A DNA stretch of 34,656 nucleotides from an uncultured Leuconostoc sp. (GTDB lineage Bacteria > Bacillota > Bacilli > Lactobacillales > Lactobacillaceae): positions 1 to 34,656 of the forward strand of contig USIU01000001.1 in the NCBI GenBank assembly GCA_900554745.1, given 5' to 3'. The notes below the pieces were generated by a model. It was not told the origin of the DNA and did not search any database. It saw only the letters and a program-made list of their open reading frames with translations. The position numbers and the translations under genes are program-made. Below are positions 6,759 through 12,789 of the stretch, in pieces. Every line of letters begins with the position of its first letter. The first letter of the stretch is position 1.

Positions 6759-6810
6759 GGAAGGAACAGTCTACTGGCGGATAACAGCGCGTAGACTAAC
6801 GTGTCATATG
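6759..6810 (+). promoter_or_regulatory. SD, hairpin and ATG of the SAM hydrolase gene
   Basis: GGAAGGA (6759-6765) lies 42 nt before ATG 6808. A perfect 7-bp inverted repeat, AGTCTAC (6768-6774)/GTAGACT (6791-6797), fills the gap and leaves exactly 10 nt to the ATG, as at gltX. Folded, the spacing is about 12 nt. No SD is present close to the ATG. Confidence 0.6.
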
Positions 6811-7668
6811 ACAAATAATCATCTCGTGTTACAAACGGATTTTGGCTTACAAGATGGAGCGGTCAGTTCAATGCGTGGTGTGGCTTATGGTGTGGCTAGT
6901 GATATAATCATTAGTGATCTCACCCATGGGATTACCCCGTTTAATATTTTTGAAGGCTCATTTCGATTGTTTCAAACCGTTAACTATTGGCCAGCCGGCA
7001 CAGTCTTTGTTTCGGTGGTGGATCCAGGCGTGGGATCCAAGAGGCTCTCGATTATTGCTGAAACAACGGGCGGCCATTATATTGTGACGCCAGATAACGG
7101 CACGTTGTCGCATCTTTTAGCACAAGGGTTGATTGCCAGTGTTCGAGTGATTGACGAGACAACCCAACGTTTGCCTGGCTCAGAGAAGTCTTCAACCTTT
7201 CATGGTCGCGATATTTATGCCTATAACGGGGCGAAATTAGCCAGTGGTCAAATCCAATATAGCGATTATCAGCAAGAATTATCGATTGCGCAATTGGTGA
7301 AGCTGCCGATGCAACCAGGACGCTATCAAACAACGGTAACTGGGTCGGCACAATTGGTCGGCAACATTGATATCACCGATGTGAATTTTGGCTCATTGTG
7401 GTCCAACATTCCCGTTCAAGAATTTGAAAAGTTTGGCTTGGCATATGGTGATACCCTGCGAGTACAGATTCAGCATCAAGGCCAGACCATGTTTGATGAT
7501 GTTTTACCGTATGTGCACACCTTTACGGATGTCGCGCCAGGGGCACCGTTAATCTATATTGATTCGGTATATACGGTAGCGTTTGGCGTGCATACTGGTA
7601 GTTTTGAGCAAACGTATCATGTGGGTGCTGGACCAGAATGGGCGGTCACCTTAACAAAAGAAGCTTAG
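6808..7668 (+). CDS. SAM hydroxide adenosyltransferase (SAM hydrolase, adenosine-forming; DUF62)
   Basis: A 286-aa protein of the family that cleaves S-adenosylmethionine with water to adenosine and methionine, related to bacterial fluorinases and chlorinases. The N-terminus has LQTDFGLQDGAVSSMRGV, followed by VDPGVGSKR and TPDNGTLSHLL, which are typical family motifs around the SAM site; the C-terminal beta-barrel domain is complete. ATG 6808 was chosen because the conserved N-terminus starts there; the longer TTG 6757 frame overlaps the SD itself. It is the first gene of an operon with an ECF transporter, so its product or substrate may be linked to what that transporter imports. Transcription probably depends on the attenuator upstream. 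Confidence 0.88.
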   Translation: MTNNHLVLQTDFGLQDGAVSSMRGVAYGVASDIIISDLTHGITPFNIFEGSFRLFQTVNYWPAGTVFVSVVDPGVGSKRLSIIAETTGGHYIVTPDNGTLSHLLAQGLIASVRVIDETTQRLPGSEKSSTFHGRDIYAYNGAKLASGQIQYSDYQQELSIAQLVKLPMQPGRYQTTVTGSAQLVGNIDITDVNFGSLWSNIPVQEFEKFGLAYGDTLRVQIQHQGQTMFDDVLPYVHTFTDVAPGAPLIYIDSVYTVAFGVHTGSFEQTYHVGAGPEWAVTLTKEA

Positions 7669-7696
7669 TCAAGTCGTTAAAAAGTGAGGGAGAAAT

Positions 7697-8263
7697 ATGC
7701 AAAAAAAGCAGCAATCATCCGGTTTTTCAGTCCGGTCAGTCGTCGCCACAGGGATTGGTGCGGCCGTGTTCTTTGTCTTAATGAAGTTTATTGCCATTCC
7801 AACCGGTGTACCCAACACCACGATTAACGTCGCAGAAGGCTGGTTAGCCTTGATCGCTAGTTTGTTTGGGCCGGTTGTGGGTCTACTGGTTGGGCTTATT
7901 GGTCACACGTTGAATGATGCGGTGACTTATGGTGCGCCTTGGTGGTCTTGGGTCCTTGCGGATGGGGTTTTTGGTTTCCTATTGGGCCTGAGCAAAAAGC
8001 CACTGGCTTTGGAATACGGCACCTTAACGACTAAAAAACTGGTACAGTTTAACATTTGGCAGGCAGTGGCCAATGTCATTGCTTGGGTTATTGTTGCCCC
8101 ACTGGGTGATATTTTGATCTATAAAGAAGCTGCCCAAAAGGTTTTCTTGCAAGGGGTTGTGGCAGCGGCAGTCAATACGCTCTCTGTCGCCATTATCGGC
8201 ACACTTTTGTTAGTCGCTTACGTGAAGTCGCGACCAAAAAAGAGCAGTTTACGTAGCGAGTAA
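7697..8263 (+). CDS. ECF transporter S component, UPF0397 family
   Basis: A 188-aa integral membrane protein with about five hydrophobic segments. Typical UPF0397 stretches are visible: ATGIGAAVFFVLMKF, IPTGVPNTTINVAEGWLAL, and GHTLNDAVTYGAPWWSWVLADGVFG. S components bind the substrate and dock on the ECF module. The substrate of this family is not firmly established; pairing with a SAM hydrolase suggests a SAM-, methionine- or adenosine-related compound, which is inference. SD GAGGGAG precedes the ATG. The gene lies 28 nt after the SAM hydrolase and 46 nt before the ATPase. Confidence 0.85.
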   Translation: MQKKQQSSGFSVRSVVATGIGAAVFFVLMKFIAIPTGVPNTTINVAEGWLALIASLFGPVVGLLVGLIGHTLNDAVTYGAPWWSWVLADGVFGFLLGLSKKPLALEYGTLTTKKLVQFNIWQAVANVIAWVIVAPLGDILIYKEAAQKVFLQGVVAAAVNTLSVAIIGTLLLVAYVKSRPKKSSLRSE

Positions 8264-8309
8264 ATCAGCAAGCTTAGCTTGCGTACATATTTCATCCATA
8301 AGGGGCATT

Positions 8310-10031
8310 ATGGCAACACCACTGATTGAATTTAAAAACGTGACATTTAAATACCATGCGCAAGCAGCGCCAACTTTGCATGACGTCAGCTTTCAAATTT
8401 TCCCTGGTGAAAAAGTTTTAATTGCGGGGGCATCGGGTTCTGGAAAAACAACGTTACTACGTTTACTCAATGGATTAATTCCCCATGCTTATGCGGGTGA
8501 TATTTCTGGGGAAATGACCCTTAATGGCCAGTCAATTTTAGCGCAAAGTTTGTTTGAATTATCCCTGCAAGCCGGCACCGTCTTACAAGATGCGGATGCG
8601 CAATTTGTTGGCTTGACGGTTGCAGAAGATATTGCCTTTGCCTTAGAAAATGATCATCAACCAGTGGCACATATTAAAGCAGAGGTGGCGAAGTGGGCAC
8701 GACGCTTTGGGTTAAGTAAGCGATTAGAATTAGCGCCGCAAGTGCTATCTGGTGGTCAAAAACAACGGACAGCCATGGCAGGGGTGCTCGTGGATGATGG
8801 TAAATTACTCCTATTTGATGAACCATTAGCGAGCCTCGATCCGGCTGCGGGTCAAGATGCAATGACCATGATTGATCAATTACAAGCGGATCGAGATTTG
8901 ACGGTGATCATTATCGAACATCGGATTGAAGAGGTCCTACGTGCCAATGTGGATCGCATCATTGTGATGTCAGAAGGGCGCATTGTGGCCAACGATACAC
9001 CGACCGCTATTATTCAAGCAGGCATACTGCCGCGGTACGGGTTAGACGAACCGTTGTATGTGCAACTATTACGACGGGCGCAAGTCGATGTTGCGCATTT
9101 ACCGCATGTCGCTGACGTTCAAAAAGTTGATGTGACTGCGCATCAATCAGCTATTGCCAAGCTGCGCATACCGATTCAAGCAACGACGAACCAACAATCG
9201 CAACTTACGCTGGCGAATGTGGACTTTAGCTATGATCAGCGCCAGCCACTCTTTCAACAACTAAATCTCACGATCAATCGTGGGGAAATTTTAGGTATTG
9301 TTGGGAAAAACGGCTCGGGGAAAACAACATTGTCGCATCTCTTGACGGGGTTTTTAATGCCGGATGCAGGTGAAATTAACCTGGACGGGCAGTCTGTTTT
9401 GGGGCAATCGATTAAGACCCGTGCTGAACAGGTGGGGTATGTGTTGCAAAACCCCAACCATATGATCACGAAGAGCACGGTTTATGATGAAGTGGCGAGT
9501 GGCTTGGTATTACGTCAAGTTGCGCCTGACGAAATCGAACAAAAAGTGCGGTCGGTTTTACGTCTGCTTGATCTTGATGCGATGCGAAATTGGCCAATTA
9601 GTGCGTTAAGTTTCGGACAAAAAAAGCGCGTCACGATCGCTGCTGTATTAGTGTTATCCCCACAAATCCTCATTTTAGATGAACCGACGGCAGGGCAAGA
9701 TGCCACGCATACACAAGAATTACTGGCATTTTTGACAGCGATTAATCGTCAAGAACACGTCACCATCGTCATGATTACCCACGATATGCACTTACTAGCT
9801 AATTTTGTGCAACGTGCGCTCGTGGTAGTCGATGGGCAACTGTTAGCGGATACCACGCCAGCTGAATTATTAGCGGATGAAGCGCTTGTGCAAGCTGCTA
9901 GCTTGCGAACGACGAGTATTTATCAATTGGCCAATCGCTTACAGATTACCCGTCCGGAAGAATTAAACGCGGCCGTGCGACAATACACCGCGTCTAGTTT
10001 GACTGATGATAATAAACGCTTGTCAGAATAA
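8310..10031 (+). CDS. ECF transporter energising ATPase, two ABC domains fused
   Basis: A 573-aa protein with two complete ABC ATPase domains, corresponding to EcfA1 and EcfA2 joined in one chain (YkoD-like). Domain 1 has Walker A GASGSGKTT (40-48), signature LSGGQKQR (146-153) and Walker B LLLFDEP. Domain 2 has Walker A GKNGSGKTT (332-340), a variant signature LSFGQKKR (433-440) and Walker B ILILDEP. The linker is near residues 265-295. It is a dedicated ATPase for the neighbouring S and T components rather than a shared group II module, since all three genes are together. It ends 16 nt before the T component gene. Confidence 0.93.
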   Translation: MATPLIEFKNVTFKYHAQAAPTLHDVSFQIFPGEKVLIAGASGSGKTTLLRLLNGLIPHAYAGDISGEMTLNGQSILAQSLFELSLQAGTVLQDADAQFVGLTVAEDIAFALENDHQPVAHIKAEVAKWARRFGLSKRLELAPQVLSGGQKQRTAMAGVLVDDGKLLLFDEPLASLDPAAGQDAMTMIDQLQADRDLTVIIIEHRIEEVLRANVDRIIVMSEGRIVANDTPTAIIQAGILPRYGLDEPLYVQLLRRAQVDVAHLPHVADVQKVDVTAHQSAIAKLRIPIQATTNQQSQLTLANVDFSYDQRQPLFQQLNLTINRGEILGIVGKNGSGKTTLSHLLTGFLMPDAGEINLDGQSVLGQSIKTRAEQVGYVLQNPNHMITKSTVYDEVASGLVLRQVAPDEIEQKVRSVLRLLDLDAMRNWPISALSFGQKKRVTIAAVLVLSPQILILDEPTAGQDATHTQELLAFLTAINRQEHVTIVMITHDMHLLANFVQRALVVVDGQLLADTTPAELLADEALVQAASLRTTSIYQLANRLQITRPEELNAAVRQYTASSLTDDNKRLSE

Positions 10032-10047
10032 GCATACGAGATAAACG

Positions 10048-10881
10048 ATGAATAATTTATTTGGGTATAAACAACGTGATACATGGTTAAACCAAACAAC
10101 AGGCACCGCCAAGTTGATTGGTTTTTTAGCGTTGACAACGATTGGGATGATTTCTTATGATCCGCGTTTTTTGTTAGGGCTGGGCATTTTGGCGGTTATC
10201 CTCCTCAAGAGTGCTAAAATCAAATACCGTGAATATGCCTTCATGTTGAAATTAGTGCTATTTTTTGCCGTCATCAACTTGGTGATGGTCGCTGTTTTGG
10301 CACCGCAGTATGGCGTACAACTGTATGGCACGCGTCATGTTATCTTTGGGCGGGGATACTGGGCATTAACACAAGAGCAAGTCTTTTATGAATTGAATCT
10401 GTTGTTAAAATATTTGTTCTCGTTGCCGTTGGCGATTATCTTGTTGTTTACGACTAATCCAAGCGAATTTGCTGCGAGCTTGAATAAGATTGGGGTGCCC
10501 TATAAAATTGCGTACGCGTTTGCGATTACGTTGCGTTATATTCCAGATGTTCAAAGTGACTACCATACGATTAGTTTGGCCCAGCAGGCGCGCGGATATG
10601 ACATGTCCAAGCAAGCCTCGTTATGGGCGCGTTCCAAAGGCGCAGTCCAAATTATTTTACCGCTAGTCTTTACGAGTCTGAATCGCATTGATACGATTAG
10701 TCAGGCTATGGAGTTACGGCGTTTTGGCCGTGAGAAAGCCCGTTCTTGGTATCAAGAGCAACCATTTAGAGCGCGTGATGCTGGTGTTGTGATGGGGACG
10801 ATTGCAATTGTTGGGATTGGGATCCTGTTACTCGTGGCAGATCATGGCCGGGTTTATAATCCTTTCCGACCGGCTGGTTAG
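10048..10881 (+). CDS. ECF transporter transmembrane (T) component, CbiQ family
   Basis: A 277-aa membrane protein with N-terminal hydrophobic segments (about residues 25-80 and 110-140) and a C-terminal cytoplasmic coupling region. It carries the two short motifs by which T components grip the ATPases: ARG at 181-183 (QQARGYDM) and ELRRFG at 222-227. One more hydrophobic segment lies near residues 248-266. The SD is weak. It is the last gene of the SAM hydrolase/ECF operon; no clear terminator follows before the next promoter. Confidence 0.9.
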   Translation: MNNLFGYKQRDTWLNQTTGTAKLIGFLALTTIGMISYDPRFLLGLGILAVILLKSAKIKYREYAFMLKLVLFFAVINLVMVAVLAPQYGVQLYGTRHVIFGRGYWALTQEQVFYELNLLLKYLFSLPLAIILLFTTNPSEFAASLNKIGVPYKIAYAFAITLRYIPDVQSDYHTISLAQQARGYDMSKQASLWARSKGAVQIILPLVFTSLNRIDTISQAMELRRFGREKARSWYQEQPFRARDAGVVMGTIAIVGIGILLLVADHGRVYNPFRPAG

Positions 10882-10900
10882 GGCTAGCGAAAAAAGATCG

Positions 10901-10929
10901 TTGACAACACGAACATATGTTCCTATAAT
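10901..10929 (+). promoter_or_regulatory. Consensus promoter of the SOS-type gene
   Basis: TTGACA (10901-10906), exactly 17 bp, TATAAT (10924-10929): a perfect consensus promoter, which would be very strong if not repressed. Confidence 0.92.
10910..10923 (+). promoter_or_regulatory. LexA (DinR) SOS box
   Basis: CGAACATATGTTCC contains the perfect Gram-positive LexA palindrome GAAC-N4-GTTC (10911-10922). It fills the spacer between -35 and -10, so bound LexA would block RNA polymerase. It is the only perfect copy I noticed in the window. Confidence 0.9.
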
Positions 10930-10963
10930 AAATGGGTAACGACAGGTAGTGGAGGAAACTGTG

Positions 10964-11269
10964 ATGCAACAGCCAACGTTTCGCCGCGCTTTAGAGGCGG
11001 CTATTTCAGAACAAAGTATGACAACAGTTATCGATAAAGCGTATGCTTTTCAAGTGGCTAAAAATAACCAGCGTCTGGCAAGAGCACGCTATGGTACGGT
11101 AAAACTGGCACGTGAAGCTGACGCGATGTGGGATGGGATTGTAGCGAACATTCATGCGGGGATGGCTGGTCGATCAGATGACCAGATTTTAGCGCAATTA
11201 CAGGATCCGGAGTTTATTGACACATTGGAAGAAGCGTTAGCTGAAATTGATTTTGTGTCAGAAGATTGA
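10964..11269 (+). CDS. LexA-controlled small protein of unknown function
   Basis: A 101-aa protein starting at ATG 10964, 8 nt after GGAGG. It is predicted soluble and mainly helical: a basic middle (about residues 34-55: KNNQRLARARYGTVKLAR) and a very acidic C-terminus ending in EALAEIDFVSED. There is no signal peptide, membrane segment or LysM domain, so it is not a YneA-like division inhibitor, and it has no polymerase or nuclease motif. The SOS promoter predicts induction by DNA damage. It may modulate division, replication or recombination, but nothing in the sequence proves this. It lies alone between the ECF operon and the rpsF operon. Confidence 0.8.
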   Translation: MQQPTFRRALEAAISEQSMTTVIDKAYAFQVAKNNQRLARARYGTVKLAREADAMWDGIVANIHAGMAGRSDDQILAQLQDPEFIDTLEEALAEIDFVSED

Positions 11270-11329
11270 GTGAATCGACGTGGCACAACGTATTATTTGA
11301 ATAACCAAGTGGCGAATTCTGCGAAACAC

Positions 11330-11359
11330 TTGAAATGTCATGCTGTTCTGTAGTACAAT
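11330..11359 (+). promoter_or_regulatory. Promoter of the rpsF-ssb-rpsR operon
   Basis: TTGAAA (11330-11335), 18 bp, TACAAT (11354-11359). The predicted start near 11366 leaves a leader of about 70 nt. Confidence 0.75.
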
Positions 11360-11372
11360 TAGTAATTGTGAA

Positions 11373-11426
11373 CGCGCAAAAGTGCGTACACTCCTTGCAG
11401 CCAAGGCTGCCAGAGACCAAAAGGAG
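11373..11426 (+). promoter_or_regulatory. rpsF leader that can sequester its own SD
   Basis: Hairpin CGCGC (11373-11377)/GTGCG (11382-11386) is followed by CTCCTT (11391-11396), which is complementary to the SD AAGGAG (11421-11426) and would enclose a GCAGCC/GGCTGC hairpin (11397-11410). A competing hairpin, CCTTG (11393-11397)/CAAGG (11402-11406), would free the SD. S6:S18 autoregulation through rpsF leaders is known in other bacteria; its conserved CCG element is not obvious here. Confidence 0.5.
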
Positions 11427-11436
11427 GAAATAAAAC

Positions 11437-11733
11437 ATGGCTACATCATACGAATTGACTTACATCGTTCGCCCTGATATCGAAGTGGATGCAAAGAAAG
11501 CGCTCGTAGAACGCTTTGATGGTATCTTGACTGATAACGGTGCAACAATCTTAAAGTCAGCTGATTGGACAACACGTCGTTTTGCTTATGAAATTGCTGG
11601 TTACCGCGAAGGCGTATACCACGTTATCGATTTCACTGCAGAAGACGATGCAGCAATCAACGAATTTGATCGTTTGGCAAAGATCTCACAAGACATCTTG
11701 CGTCACATGATTATTAAGCGCGACGCAGAATAA
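11437..11733 (+). CDS. rpsF: 30S ribosomal protein S6
   Basis: A 98-aa S6 protein of normal length, starting ATSYELTYIVRPDIEVDAKK and containing the typical DWTTRRFAYEIAGYREGVYHVIDF core strand region. S6 binds 16S rRNA with S18 in the platform of the small subunit. ATG 11437 follows AAGGAGG. It is first in the conserved S6-SSB-S18 operon; usually gyrA precedes this operon in lactobacilli, but here an SOS-controlled gene does. Confidence 0.98.
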   Translation: MATSYELTYIVRPDIEVDAKKALVERFDGILTDNGATILKSADWTTRRFAYEIAGYREGVYHVIDFTAEDDAAINEFDRLAKISQDILRHMIIKRDAE

Positions 11734-11766
11734 TTCTGGGATTCCACTGGTGAAGGAGCTTTTGAT

Positions 11767-12312
11767 ATGATTAATCGAGTAGTATTGATTGGGCGATTGA
11801 CCCGTGATGTGGAATTACGTTATACCCAATCGGGTACAGCAGTCGGCACGTTTAGTTTGGCGGTTAACCGTCAATTCACCAACCAAGCTGGTGAACGTGA
11901 AGCTGATTTTATTAACGCCGTGATTTGGCGTAAAGCAGCTGAAAATTTTGCAAACTTTACTGGAAAAGGCGCCTTAGTTGCCATCGAAGGTCGTTTGCAA
12001 ACTCGGAATTATGAAAACAACCAAGGACAACGTGTTTACGTGACCGAAGTTGTCGTTGATAATTTCTCATTACTTGAATCACGCGCTGAAAGTGATAAGC
12101 GACGTGCCCAAAACGGGTCGTCAGAACCATCTCATCAAGGTGGTGCGTTTGGTGCGCCAAGTGATAACGCATTTGGTGGGGTTGATCCGTTTGCTACGGC
12201 TAGCCAAAGTGCTAACCCACAAGCGACAACGCCAACAAATGATGCCCCTAACCCATTTGCGGCAAGTGGCAAAACTGAAATTGATATATCAGATGATGAT
12301 CTACCATTTTAA
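11767..12312 (+). CDS. ssb: Single-stranded DNA-binding protein
   Basis: A 181-aa SSB with an N-terminal OB fold (MINRVVLIGRLTRDVELRYTQSG, DFINAVIWRKAAENFANFTGKG) covering about residues 1-108. A Gly/Ser/Asn/Gln-rich flexible linker follows, then the acidic partner-binding tip DISDDDLPF. It protects ssDNA and recruits repair and replication proteins through that tip. It is co-transcribed between rpsF (33 nt upstream) and rpsR (36 nt downstream), the standard Firmicutes order. GGAG precedes ATG 11767. Confidence 0.98.
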   Translation: MINRVVLIGRLTRDVELRYTQSGTAVGTFSLAVNRQFTNQAGEREADFINAVIWRKAAENFANFTGKGALVAIEGRLQTRNYENNQGQRVYVTEVVVDNFSLLESRAESDKRRAQNGSSEPSHQGGAFGAPSDNAFGGVDPFATASQSANPQATTPTNDAPNPFAASGKTEIDISDDDLPF

Positions 12313-12348
12313 AATATAATTTACAACATTACGAAAGGAGCTTTAATC

Positions 12349-12633
12349 ATGTCAGAACAAAACTCACGTCCACAAAATTCAGAACGTCCACAACGTTCAC
12401 GTCGTCCACAAGGCGGCCCACGTCGTCGTCGTAAGGTTGACTACATTGCAGCTAACCACATCGAATTTATCGACTACAAGAACACAGAATTGTTGGAACG
12501 CTTTATCTCAGAACGTGGTAAGATCTTGCCACGTCGTGTGACTGGTACTTCAGCCAAGAACCAACGTAAAGTGACAACAGCAATCAAGCGTGCACGTATC
12601 ATGGCTTTGTTGCCATTCGTGACAGAAGACTAA
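12349..12633 (+). CDS. rpsR: 30S ribosomal protein S18
   Basis: A 94-aa S18 with a long, very basic N-terminal extension (RPQRSRRPQGGPRRRRK) before the conserved YIAANHIEFIDYKNTELLERFISERGKILPRRVTGTSAKNQR-type core. S18 pairs with S6 on the platform of the 30S subunit. The family is commonly about 75-80 residues; the extra length is the low-complexity N-terminus, common in this group. SD AAAGGAG precedes ATG 12349. Last gene of the operon, closed by a strong terminator. Confidence 0.98.
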   Translation: MSEQNSRPQNSERPQRSRRPQGGPRRRRKVDYIAANHIEFIDYKNTELLERFISERGKILPRRVTGTSAKNQRKVTTAIKRARIMALLPFVTED

Positions 12634-12650
12634 TCTTTGACGCACGATTG

Positions 12651-12683
12651 AGAGACTCAGATTTTATCTGAGTCTCTTTTTTG
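12651..12683 (+). terminator. Terminator of the rpsF-ssb-rpsR operon
   Basis: Perfect 12-bp stem AGAGACTCAGAT/ATCTGAGTCTCT with loop TTT, then a T run. Confidence 0.95.
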
Positions 12684-12706
12684 TTTATTTTGGTAAATCG
12701 TAACTG

Positions 12707-12715
12707 TGGTAAAAT
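12707..12715 (+). promoter_or_regulatory. Extended -10 promoter before gdpP
   Basis: TGG directly before TAAAAT (12710-12715) forms an extended -10. No good -35 is seen at the right distance. The predicted start is near 12722. Confidence 0.5.
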
Positions 12716-12727
12716 AGTACAAGGAGC

Positions 12728-12759
12728 ATTTTGTCTGCATGGTCATCGTTGGACAAAAT
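12728..12759 (+). promoter_or_regulatory. Leader hairpin before gdpP
   Basis: ATTTTGTC (12728-12735) and GACAAAAT (12752-12759) are a perfect 8-bp inverted repeat with a 16-nt loop in the gdpP leader. The loop contains the ATG of the leader reading frame. Confidence 0.55.
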
Positions 12760-12789
12760 AGCAGAGGAAGAGATAGGGGTTGCTTGTGA
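12739..12789 (+). CDS. Possible 16-aa leader peptide coupled to gdpP
   Basis: ATG 12739 opens a frame of 16 codons (MVIVGQNSRGRDRGCL) that stops at TGA 12787-12789. This stop overlaps the gdpP GTG start (12786-12788) in a GTGA arrangement, as in translationally coupled genes. AAGGAG (12721-12726) is 12 nt upstream, but it may lie at the very 5' end of the transcript. Coding nature is uncertain for such a short frame. Confidence 0.35.
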   Translation: MVIVGQNSRGRDRGCL

